Positions 12,401 through 23,900 of a stretch of 64,000 nt of DNA are shown one piece after another. Position 1 is the stretch's first letter; every line of letters begins with the position of its first letter. The DNA is from Acanthamoeba castellanii str. Neff. Taxonomy: Eukaryota > Discosea > Longamoebia > Acanthamoebidae. The translations under genes were made by a program, and so were the position numbers. Below the pieces are notes generated by a model. The model worked only from the letters and a program-made list of their open reading frames with translations, had not been told where the DNA came from and did not search any database. The DNA lies in the NCBI RefSeq assembly GCF_000313135.1, contig NW_004457712.1, positions 488,557 through 552,556 of the forward strand, given 5' to 3'.

Positions 12401-15400
12401 CGCGAGAACAAGGCCCTGCGCAAGCGCGCGCACCACCTCAAGGAGCAGCTGGAGGACCAGGCCATCCTGCGCCAGCAGCAGATTCCGCCCATTCCGCAGC
12501 TGCTGGTGGCCACCAACGTCAACGCCACCAACAGCGACACCGACACCGATACCGAGAACAGCAACACGCCCAAGCTGCCCCGCACCAACGCGGCGGCTGC
12601 CGCTGGCGACGACTCGGACGCCGGCAGGGAAGAGGCCACCCCGCTCAGCCCTCGCGCAACCCCGCGCGCTCAGGAGGCCTCGGTGGGTGGTTCGCTCTCG
12701 TTGGCCTCGACCAGCATCGGTGCGTTCATTCTCGCCTCGCCTGTTCACTTTCTTAAGGAAGGCTGACGGTGTTCGGGTGGGGATGGGCTGCTGCCGGCGA
12801 TGATCACAGCATCGTCAGCGTCGGCCACGCTTGCGTCGGTGTCACCGACGGAGAAGCGTGTTCTCAAGCGCCAGCGCGTGATCGCGGAGATCGTGGCCAC
12901 CGAGGCCACCTACGTCTCCATTCTCCAGACCGTCGTCGACGTACTTTGTCTTCTTCTCGTTCTCTTCCTCCGTGTGCGGCTCCTGCTGTGTCAGTGGTGA
13001 CTCACCAGTGTGAATGGTCGCGGCGCGCAGATGTTCCTGACGCCGCTGCGAGGTCCGCGTAACTCGCTCCTGCCGCTCGCGACGGTGGAGAGCATCTTTG
13101 CCGGCGTCGAGCCGCTGCTGCCCTACCACCAGCGTCTCCTCGCCATGCTGCAGGAGGCCCAGCAGAAGGACCTCGAGCGTCAGCGACAGAGGGCCGAGCC
13201 CGCCGCCGCGCCCACCGAAGCCACCGAGCGCGAGACCACCGGCGACGCCGAGGCCGAGCAGGGTGAAGAGGAGCAGACGGGCGACGGCGAGCAGCAGCAG
13301 CAGGAGAAGAGGGGCATCGCGAGCGTGGGCGACGTGTTCCTGGAGATGGGCGACGGGCTCATGGTCTACACGCAGTACGTCAACCACTACGGCGTGGCCC
13401 TGATGGAGCTGAGCAGGGCGCTCACCCACTACGCGGCCTTCGGGGCCTACGCGACGAGCGAGCCCGTCATGAAGGCCACGCGCAACATGGACATCGCCTC
13501 GCTGCTCATCACCCCCATCCAGCGCATCCCGCGGTACCGCCTGCTCCTCAAGGAGCTCCTCGACAGCACCGAGAAGGAGTCCAGCGCCGACGGCAGCAGC
13601 GACTACGAGCAGATCGATCTGGCCTTCAACAAGATCTGCAACATCGCCAAGAGCGTCGACACCCGCGCGGCCCAGCACGAGGACACGCAGAAGGTGTTCC
13701 GCCGGGTGGTGGGCGCCGAGGAGTGGCACGAGCCCGAGCGGGTGCTCATCAAGCAGGCCGTCTTCACCACGTCGTCGGCCTCGTCGTCATCGCTGGCGTC
13801 GAAGCGTGGCGGCGGCGGCGGTGCCGCGGCTCCGGTGCACGTCTATCTGTTCAACGATCTGGTGATGGAGGTCAAGCCGATCGGCGAGCGGCGGCTCAAG
13901 AAGATGATGGGCAAGAACAAGGCCCGCGGCGGGGCTGCGGCGGCGGCGGACTCGGGGTCGCAGCTCGGAGTCGCCGGTGCGCTGGGTAAGGAGGTGGTGC
14001 GCGACCTCGAGCTCGACCGCGTGTTCGATCTGCGCGAGGTCGAGGTGGTGCCGCTGCCGGTCGACCCCAAGCGGCTCGAGCGGCGGTTCGGCTTCCGCAT
14101 CGTGTCGCTGAGCCGCGAGGGCGAGAAGGAGCAGGCGCTCACCGTCTACGCGCAGCGCGAGGAGGAGAAGACGGAGTGGATCAACGCCATCTACGAGACC
14201 AAGAACCACCTGGTGGCGAACGAAGACGAGGAGGAGCGCGAGAAGAAGCTGCGCGAGGCCAAGGGCGAGGTGGAGGCGCTCAAGGAGCACATGATGAAGA
14301 AGGAGGACTTGGTGAAGAAGATCGAGGAGAAGCTGTTCGTCGAGATCAAGGAGCGGACGGACCGGGAGACGCGGCTGCGCGAGCGCGAGAAGGAGCTGTG
14401 GCGCAGGAACGAGGAGGCCGAGGCGCTCAAGCGCGAGCTGCGGCGAATGGAGGCTAAGGTGGACTCTGTTGAGCGCGAGAAGCGCGAGGTGGAGGAGGAG
14501 CTGGAGCGGCGCGATGAGGAATGCGAGGCACGCCGCGAGGAGTTGGCCGACGCGCGGCAGAGGCTTGAGGCCGTCGAGCGGCTGGCCCAGGAGCGCAGTG
14601 ACGAGCTGGTTAAGCGCGAGGCCGAGCTCACCGCGCTGCAGGAGCAGAAGCGCCGCGAGATACGGAGCGCGCTCGAGGAGGAGCGCAAGCTGCAGGAGGA
14701 GATCGAGAAGCTGCAGCGCGACAAGAGCGGCGAGCGGGAGAAGGAGAAGATGCTCACGCTCGTGCGCAAGAGCGAAGAGCGACGCGAGCTGCTCGAGCGC
14801 AAGGTCGAGGCGCTGCGCCAATCGGAGCAGGCACTCAACTCCGACGTCGCCGCGCTGCGCAAGGCCAACGAGGCCCTGCGGCGCGAGCGCGAGGCCGCCC
14901 AGCGCCAGGCCGACGACAAGTACGTCGGACTTAAAAAGGCCAAGGACGACGAAGTGGCCAAGCTCAAGAAGGAGCTGCAGAAGCGCAAGGACAAGATCGC
15001 CAACATGGAGCGCGAGATCGAGGACCGTCAGAAGATAATAGGAGTTAAGGAGATGGAGGCGCGCGAGAGGGAGAACGAAGCGCGCGAGCTGGTTGAGCAG
15101 CTGGCCCGGGAGCGCGAATCCTACCAGGCTCTGGCGCGCGAGAAGGCCGAGCGCGAGAAGGACCTGGCCGACCGCGAGGAGCAGATCGCGCGGCGCAAGG
15201 CCGAAGCCGTGCGCGTCGCCGCCGATCGCGAGGCCCAGGTGCGCGACCACCGCAAGGCCGTCGAGCGCCTCAACCGGGAGCTGAGGCGGAGCGAGAAGCG
15301 GCGAAAGCAGAAGAAGAGGGAGATGGAGCAGTACGTGGAGGAGAGCGAGAAGCGCGAGGAGGAGCTGCGGATCGAGCTGGGCGACGTGCTGGGCAAGATG

Positions 15401-17774
15401 GAGGGCATGAAGCACAACATCGAGGAGACCGAGGAGCTCAAGCGCAAGGCCGAGGAGAGCTTCCTCATCGAACTCGCCCAGAAGGAAGAGGTCCGCATCT
15501 CCCCCCCCCGCGTGTGCCGTGTCTTGTCGTGTGCCGTGCGTGTCAGATCGTGTGCCGTGCGTGTCGTGTCGTGCGTCGTGTGCGATAGTTACTTAAGCAA
15601 GCACATGACGTGTAGGAGATCGGCGTGTTGACGGCGAGCAATGGGGCCAAGATCAAGGAGCTCAACGACGCGCGGTTCGACCTGGAGGCGCTGACGCGCG
15701 AGAAGGAGGAGAAGGAAAAGCTCATCCGGGAGCTGGGCGAGGAGATGGCGATGATGCGCGAGGGCTCCCTTCAGCAGGAGCTCGAGCAGCGGCTGGCCGC
15801 CAAGCGCGAGGAGTGCGAGGAGAAGTCGCGCGAGGTCGAGCGCGTGCTGCGCGAGCTGGAGGAGGCCAAGGTGCGCAAGGAGGAGCTGCTCGAGGAGCGC
15901 GAGACGCGCACACAGCAGATGGACAAGATGAGCGAGATCATCGAGCGGCTCGAGGAGGCCAACAAGGCGCTCGACGCCCGCCTGGTCGCGGTCACGCACC
16001 TCAACCACGAGCACGAGGAGTGGCTCCGCGAGGCGCGCGAGCTGCTGGCCAAGGAGCAGGAGGAGACCAGCGCGCTCAAGGCCGCCAACGCCGAGCTCGA
16101 CGCCAAGGTGGCGCAGCTCGAACGCGAGAAGGCCGACAACGAACAGCGCCTCACCTCCGATATCGAGGCCATGCAGGGCACCAAGAAGGACCTCTGGGCA
16201 AAGGCAACCATCACCTCCATCGTGTGTTGTGTCGTGTGTGTGTGTGTTTGTGTGTTGTGTGTTGTGTGTTGTGTGTTGTGTGTGTGTGTGTGTGTGTTTG
16301 ACAGTATGTTAACACGCACATCGTACAGGTTTTGGCGTTGACTTCGGAGAAGGAGGAGCGGATGAAGGAGTGGGACCGGAGCATGACGGACCTGCAGACG
16401 CTGGCGCGCGACCTGGAGCTCGGTGAGATCCTCGATATCGGCGGCAAGCGACCCGACGGCCGGGGCCAGCTCGAGGGCCGCGTCCACGAGTTCGCCGACC
16501 TTGTCGCCGCCAAGCAGGCCAAGCGCGACCGTGAGGCGCGCGAGCTGCGCGAGGCCCACGAGAAGGAGGTCAAGGAGCTGCGCAAGGAGGCGGCAGAGAC
16601 GATCAAGAAGCTGCGGGCCAAGGTCGACAAGCTCGAGGCCAAGACCAAGGACCTCAAGGAGCGCGAGCGCCACCTGAAGGCGCGGGTCAGGGAGCTGGCC
16701 CAGCTCAACGAGGGCCGCGGGAAGGAGCTCGACCGCAAGCGCGACGAGCTGGAGAAGACGATCGACGTCAGCGCCGACGTGAGCCACAAGCTGCGCGAGC
16801 AGCTCGAGCGGGCCATCAAGGACAAGGAGGAGTGGAAGACCAAGGAGGCCGTCGCGCGCGCCGAACTCAAGGAGGAGAAGAGCCAACACGACCTCAAGAA
16901 GAGGGAGCTCGCCAAGAAGACCGACGAGTTCAACCAACTAAAGAAGGTACGTCGTGTGTCGTGCGTGTCGTGTGCCACACGTGTGCCGCTGACCACTTGT
17001 CTGTGCAGGAAAGCGAAGATCAGACGAGGTTGACGCAGACGCGCATCGACGAACTTCAATGGACGCTCGACCAAATGGCTCTGTCGCGCGAGGCCTCCGA
17101 CTACCTTCAGGCATGGGCGCCTTCTCTGCTGCAGCTGTTTCTTGAGCAATCGCTAATTGGTTGTTTTTTATATTTTTATCTTTCTTTTATTGGAGCAGAA
17201 TATCAAAAAGCGAGACGAGAAGCAGAAGGCCCAGGCCGAGCACATCGCTAGTCTGCGCGAGAAGAAGAAGGCACTCGCCAAGGCCCTCTTCACCGCCAAC
17301 GCCGACCTCGTCAAGTACTTGACATTCTTCTCATTCCACCTCATCTTTATCGACCGCTTGCTGGCTCTGTGGCCTTACATTTGACCGATCTCTGTGCGCG
17401 TGATCGTCGCCACAGGGCGGAGAACATGATCATGAAGAAGGAGCGAGAGTACCTGGCGATCGTGCAGCAGGCCGAAGAAAAGGAGAAGACCTACAGCGAG
17501 CGCCTGCAGCAGCTCACCAAGGTTCGATCATCAATTCTTCTACGGAGTGCTCTGCGGAGCGTCTCTCTTCTGTTGTGGCCGGCCATCACGTCGAATAGGA
17601 GCTAAAAATTGTGTGCGCTGTAAATGTGTTGTGTGGGACGAGCAGGAGAAGAAGGAGTGGCAGGAGCGCAAGAAGGAGCTCAAGCGGTGGGGCAATCGCG
17701 CCATCAAGCGCTACCGCGAGAAGCAAAAGATGTATGTCAAACGGCTCAACGAACTTCGGGTACGCACACACAAC

Positions 17775-17809
<35 letters not shown>

Positions 17810-20800
17810 CACACACAACACGCACACAGTCTCACGCACACGATCACAGGAAGCGCGGCTGGAGAACGTGGAGCTGGCCAAGGAGATGCGGGCCAAGACG
17901 CGGGAGTTCAAGGGACTCAGCAAGCAGGTCAGAGACCTGAACAAGGAGGCCGAGAAGAAGTCCCACCTCGTCGAGTCGCTCGAAATCGAAATCGCCCGCT
18001 ACAAGCGCATCGAAGAGAAGGAATCCGCCGACGCCTCTTCCGGGTATGTGTGTGCGTGTGCGTGTGCGGTCACGCGTGTGCGTGTGCGTGATGCTGTGCG
18101 TGTGCGTGTGGTGGTGATGCGTGTACTGACGCTGGCGGTGTGCAGGGATTCGGAGGCGGAGGGCGGAGCCGCGCAGCCGAGGACGAAGCGGCGGCTGGGC
18201 CTCAATCTCACTAAGCTCGACAGCCCCATCCGCTTCTCGCTCTCGTCGCCCCGCGCCTCTCCGCGTACCAACAGCCGCACCTCCAAGGACGAGATCTCGA
18301 ACTCCTCGTCGCTGCCCACCACCACGACGACCACCAGCGGCACCGCCATCAAGGGCACGGCCAGCGCCTCGCTGTCGCCGGTGACCGAGCGAAGCAAGGC
18401 GACCGCCCAGCGCCGGCGCAGCGCGAGCTTCGACAAGAGCGCGGTACCGAACACGCCGCTGGCCGCCATCAGCACCCCATCGCGACCGCCGCCGCTGCGC
18501 ACGTCCGACGCGGCCGCGGCCCCCGATTCGCCCCGGTCGACGCTCGACAGTGCGGGCAGCGGCAGCAGTGTCGACACGCGCGGGACGGGCAAGGGGAGCA
18601 AGGTCTACTGGAAGGACGACTGGAAGGACGAATCGTCGCACACCGACGAAGACGACGATCTCCGCTCCATCTCCGAAGGCGACACCGACTCCGACGGCGA
18701 CGACACCACCAGCACCAGCACCACTGGGTCGCGCATCGGCGTGTCCGGCAGTACGCCCCCCCTCAAACAGCCCATCCACCCACCAAGGCTGTGTGAGTGC
18801 TTGTGCTGACGTGGCGTGGGCCTGATGACGACGTGCACGCAGATGAAGATGGGTGGGAGGAGGAGAAGAAGGAGGAGGGCAGCGGCAGTGTGATCACCGT
18901 GGGGTCGAGCGGGAGCGGGGTGCGGCTGAAGCTCGCCTCGTCGTCCTCCGGCACCTCCGCGCCTTCTTCGTCCAACACATCAGCACGCTCCTCTGGTACG
19001 CGCCTTTTTCAGAGGCGGTCACGCGCACTGGTGACGACCAGGCTGACCCGCGGGTGGTGCTGTGGGCGCGTGAGCAGAGGTGAAGGTGAAGAAGAGGGGC
19101 TCGAGGGTGTACAGGATGATGCTACAGCGGAAGTCCGGCAAGTCGGGGCGCAATCTCACTTCGCTCTTCCTCGACGAGTACGCCCGGCACACCGGCGAAC
19201 TCGCCGCCGGCGAGGAGGCGCAGCTCGCCTTCCTCCAGGACATCCTCGACGTACGTCGACCGCACACACCGCACACACCGCACACACGTGCTAGATCCTA
19301 ACATGTGGAGGGACACAGGCGTTGCCCAAGAGGCTGAAGGGAAGCAAGGGCGGCTCGCGGGTGGAGACCCTGGCGCGGCCGACGGTGGATCGGATATTCG
19401 GACCCCTGGCCGCCCTCGTGCCCCTCCACGCCCGCATCCTGGCCCTGATCCGGCACGCGCCGGCCACGGCCGAACCCAGCGAGAAGGGGGAGCCCAAGGC
19501 CGAGGCCGACGACGAGGCCGAGCCGGGCGAGACCACCGGCGGCACCGGCGGTGGTGGCGGCGGCGGTGTTGGGGAGGAGGAGAGTGGCAGCGGGGCGACG
19601 CCGGCGGGCAACAAGAAGGTGGCGAAGAGCGATGTGCAGGGCCTGTGGAAGGAGATGGGGAGCGGGTCAAGGACTACAAGCAGTTCATTGTCGACTGCGG
19701 GCCGGCCATGTTCGAGCTCAAGCGCGCCCTGGCCAACAACCCCGCGTTCGCCTCGTTCTGCGCCAACAACGAGGGCATCGCCAAGGTACAGCTCCGCTCA
19801 TTCTCCACCCCAATTGGATTCACACTCATTCTCGATTCGTTGATCGTCGAGCAGGTGATGAAGGGCAGCAACACCACCGATCTCATGGCGCTCTTGCTCT
19901 CTCCCGCCCAGCGACTCACCCAATATCGTCTCGCGCTCAAGGCACGTCTCCTTCTCACTCTCTTCGTTCTTCTTCGCTCGTTCATTCGGAGTTACAGGTC
20001 GCGCGGCTTGGCTAACTCCGACTTGGCAACAACAACACTCCTGCAGGAGTGGATGGCGTACATCGGCGACTCGGCCAGCGGGTATGAGGAGCTGTCCAGC
20101 ATCCTCATCAAGATCTCGGGCGTCGAGCAGCTCGTCTCCTCGCGCGTCTACCAACTTCAGTTCACTCACAACACCATCTCACGCATCCGCTCCGGCGAGG
20201 TAAGTACCCACCCACCTGCCCTTCCACACACGCACACTCAGCTCCTCACTCACGACGCGACACGCACCACCGCACACACCGCGCACACACCGACACCGCA
20301 CACGACACGGCACAGTCGCTCCGGGGACCAGACCGAACATTGATCAAGGAGAGCTCGTTCTCGGTGGTGCGCGGCAAGCGTAGCTGCACGGTCCACCTGC
20401 TCCTCTTCAACGACATCCTGGTGGAGGCCGACGAGGAGAGGTCGGCCGCGGAGCCCTCCAAGCGGCTCACGATCAAGATCTGGGACACGTCGCCCAAGGC
20501 CGAGCAGAACAGCGCCGCCCACCACCACCCGGCCGAGCTCGTGCTCCGGCGGGTCATCAGGCTGGGCGACGGCGTGCAGGTCGAGGCCCTGCCCGACACG
20601 CGGAAGGAGAAGCACGGCTTCAGAGTAACGGCCTCCAGCGACGCCGACGCCGACGATCTGCTGCAACTCAACGCGGAGGACAAGGGCAAGGAGCCGCTAC
20701 AACAGCGGCAAGCGCGCGAGGGAGAGGCCACGCCCGGCGGCGACGGCGGTCCGGCGACGATCGCCGTGTTCGCCAGGACAGACGCGGAGAGGGCGGAGTG

Positions 20801-20828
20801 GATCAAGCTCCTCGGCCACAAGGGCTAG
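9467..20828 (+). CDS. Giant RhoGEF with two DH-PH cassettes and coiled-coil linker
   Basis: Twenty exons keep frame over ~3190 codons: 9467-10864, 10975-11852, 11946-12039, 12119-12719, 12810-12940, 13031-15490, 15616-16221, 16329-16946, 17009-17110, 17199-17314, 17416-17521, 17646-17759, 17850-18043, 18146-18750, 18843-18995, 19078-19250, 19319-19785, 19855-19941, 20047-20199, 20316-20828. Order: Pro/Ala/Thr-rich head; coiled coil (10300-12480); DH-1 from VIAEIVATEATYVSIL to LLITPIQRIPRYRLLLKELL; PH-1 with VYLFNDLVMEV; coiled coil (14200-18000); Ser-rich acidic linker; DH-2 with LLLSPAQRLTQYRLALKEW; PH-2 with VHLLLFNDILVEA. DH domains exchange GDP for GTP on Rho/Rac GTPases; PH domains orient them at membranes. 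One base is missing in the G run 19657-19660, shifting frame inside DH-2; adding one G restores it, and all other phases agree. Introns at 17111 and 19942 start GC. The gene could be two genes split near 18150, but no stop or start separates the parts. Confidence 0.8.
16222..16328 (+). repeat. GT-rich intron 7 of the giant RhoGEF gene
   Basis: The intron is mostly (GT)n interrupted by GTT, about 85 nt. It is complementary to the CA-rich intron 17760-17849 of the same transcript. Confidence 0.7.
17760..17849 (+). repeat. CA-rich intron 12 of the giant RhoGEF gene
   Basis: About 65 nt of (CA)n with occasional AA, between a GTACG donor and a TCACAG acceptor. It is the complement of intron 7. 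Confidence 0.7.
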
Positions 20829-20898
20829 CTCTCGGCGCACCACCTGTATTTTTTTTAACAAACAAAATAAGAATAACGGACAATAATATAATAAGATT

Positions 20899-20934
20899 AT
20901 TGAATATTCATGAATATTTATATAAATATTCAAT
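20899..20934. terminator. AT-rich hairpin between convergent RhoGEF genes
   Basis: ATTGAATATT (20899-20908) and AATATTCAAT (20925-20934) are perfect complements, with an inner ATTCATGAAT palindrome at 20906-20915. The hairpin lies in the 151-bp spacer between two convergent stop codons (20828 and 20980) in DNA far more AT-rich than its surroundings. A shared 3'-end processing or termination element is likely but inferred. Confidence 0.5.
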
Positions 20935-20979
20935 ATAGCTCTTTTAATATAAAGAAAGGAAAAAGAAGTACAGGGCAGT

Positions 20980-23900
20980 CTAGTGCCCGTTCCGCCGACC
21001 GGGGATGAAGCGCTTCACGCCTCCCGCAGCTTTGGTGCCCTTGCCGCTGCCGCTGGTGGCGCCGGTGGTGGAGTCGCGCGGGGAGGTGACGACGTTGCCG
21101 CTCGAGGTGGCCTTCTCGTAGAGGCTGATGCGCTTCTTTAGCTCCGAGTTGTCGTAGGCCAGGTCCGCGATGCGCAGTTCGGCCACGCGCAGCTTGCGCT
21201 CGGCCTCCTGCAGCTTGAGCTTGAGCTCCCTGACCTCGCTCTCCAGCGCTGGCGACGACGAGCCCGCCGTCGATGGCGGCGGCGACCCCGAGCACGCGAT
21301 GGGCGCCGACGACGACAGTGACGACAACGCCGACGACGGCGACGTCGGCGGTGATGAAGACAGAGGCGAGCTGCCGTCATTGACGTTCGATCGTCGTCGG
21401 CGGTGCTTCTGGAAGAAGGAGCGCGGTGTCGAGGTGGGCTTGGGCGGCGCGGGCGGCGGTGGAGGCACGGGTGGCGGCGCAGTCGCGTCAGCCGCCGGTG
21501 ACGACGACTCGCCCGACGATGGCGACGACGACGATGAGCGGTGCGAGGTCAGCTGCGGCGACGATGCCACGCGGGTCGCCGACAACGACGATGACAGGGA
21601 ACCCGGGTGGAACGGGGCGCTCGTGTTGTCTGTCGACGTGTCGCTGTCGCTGTCGTTGTCGTCGTCGACACCGAGCTCGGATGCCCGAGTGAGGCTGAGG
21701 TGCGTGTGTCGCGTGGGCACGGCCGATGACGACGACGCGGACGGCCGCGGCGACCGAGCGAGGTTGGACGACGACCGCGCGAGTCCCGTCGGCGAAGTCG
21801 AGGTGGTGGCCAGCGGCGAGCTGGGGGTGATGACCGACCGAACGAGGGTGTGGGACAGCGGCGGGCTGCTGTTGCGCGGGGTCGACGCGGCGGCCTGGGC
21901 GAGCGCGTCAGCGTCGATCTGGTCCTGCTGCCTCTGCCGCTCGACCGCCAGCGCGTGCTCGGTACGCGCGCGGTCAAAGTCGCGCAGCCACAGGTCGGCG
22001 TCGATCTTGGTCGGCGTCTGGAAGCGGTAGATCTTGACGTGGTTGTGGTGGTGGCTGCTGCTCGCGCCCAGTACCACCTCGAACTGGTTCGGCACAAAGG
22101 CCTGGGGCGAGAGCGGCGGCGACAGGCCGTCGAACGACGACACGGCATGCATCGAGGCCGAGTTGGACGGCGACGACGACGATGACGAGAAGAGCGAGGT
22201 GAGGGAGGTGGGCGACAGCTCGCGGAGCTTCTCCTTGGCCTGCTTGCGGTGCGACGTGGAGGGCGACGAGATGGGCGAGCCCTCGTCGCTCTTGAGCACG
22301 CGCCGCGCGGCGGCCTTGCCGAGCTCGACCTGCTCCTTGACCACGTAGACCTGGCCCGCCGGCGACTGCTGCTGGGCCGCGTTGTGGCCGTGGCCGTGGC
22401 TGCCGCGCTCCTTCTCCTTCTCCTTCTTGGCCGACTCCTTGGTGGGCTGGCACAGGAGGAAGAGGTCGTTCAGGAGGAACGCGTAGTAGGCGGCGCCCTT
22501 GCAGTCCTTCTCCTTGCCCTTGGACTGGTACCGCAGGCCCTGCAGCGCGCCCTCCCGCACCGGGTAGCGGTCCCGCTCCACCAAACTCACCGGTTGACCC
22601 TGCACACGCACCGCACCCGCACCGCACACGCACACCGCACACGCACACACCGCACACCGGTCAGGATTGAGTGATGCGGGTGAGGGCTGTGGGGGAGTGG
22701 GGTGCCTGGTTGGAGACGAGCTTCTTTTGGATGGCCTTGAGGTCCATGACGTGCTTCACCACGCGCGTGCGTTCGTTGATGCGGTCCACCACCTCGCTCA
22801 CCTTGGCCCGCGCCAGCAGCAGGTCGGCGTAGTCCTCGTGTCCCTCGGGCGTGTTCTTGAGCGTTTCCTATTCGTTCGGGTAATAAGTTGTAATGTCAAC
22901 ATATATGCGTATATAGAAGAACTATAGGGAATATATTGATATATAAATATATATATTGGTTGTGGTGGTGAGTGTGCATACCTTGAGGAGGAGCGGGTAC
23001 TTGCACACGCGCTGGAGCGGGGCGATGAGGAACGAGTCGAGCTCGAGCAGTCGGCATCGTGGCAGCATGAAGGCCTGCTCGCAGAAGGCCTTGAACTCGG
23101 GCAGCCTTCAGGGCGGCACACACGCGTGTGCCACGTCAGCATGTCATTCTACCAACTTTCGATCGAAACGAAAGATGGTTTTGAAAACGAAACGAAACGT
23201 ACTTTTGTTTGTACTTGGTGACCTTCTTGGCGCGGGGGTCCTGGGAACTGCAGTAGGCGGCGTAGACCTTGAACTTGTCCGCCTGGGACACGAAGAGGTC
23301 TCCGATGCGGGAGATGATGGTCTCGCGAGCCTGCCTCTTCTCCAGCTCTTGGAGAAGGCTGTTGTTGATCTCGTAGATGGTGTCCACGTTGGCAAAGATG
23401 GCCGTCATTTGCTTCTTGTTCAGAAGCTTCTTCTCCTGGATCGGGTTGATGTACACCTACACAACACACCATCGCACACGCAACACACACAACAATGACA
23501 GTGAGACACTCACTCAAGTGTAGAGTCTGATGGCTGCGGGGAAGCGGTACTTCGATGAGGGTGCGGAGGTCGTTGACGTATTGCTTCTCGGTGGTGATGA
23601 GTTCGAGGATCACGTTCTGGCGCTTCTGCTCATCGGCCGAGAGGGAGGCCAGGAGCGACTTGTCCTCCACCGCGCCCACGAACGTCCGCACGCTGCCGTC
23701 TTCGTTGTAGTTCCTGTTCGAACATGAAGAAGAAGAAGAAGAAGAAGAAGACATTCACACCATTGAGTCAACTCCGATACATCTTCGTTCTTTCGGACAT
23801 AAAAAGAACGAAGAACGAAGAAGCTGATGGGAACCTAGGGAGATGGAGGTCGGCGTCATTAGCAGCTGAGCCGTTCGATGACAAGGAAGGCGAAGACGAT

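Noticed and set aside
13787..15415. Minus-strand Leu-rich open frame (542 codons)
   Set aside because: Leu/Ala-rich text is the antisense of GAG/AAG/CGC coiled-coil codons; no TM periodicity and no start context.
19640..19670. Small intron explaining the DH-2 frameshift
   Set aside because: No GT/GC...AG pair of realistic length fits between KEMG and RVKDYK; a one-base change explains it fully.
20840..20980. Mobile element in the AT-rich convergent spacer
   Set aside because: Only a 10-bp dyad and no terminal repeats or target duplication; a 3'-end signal is simpler.
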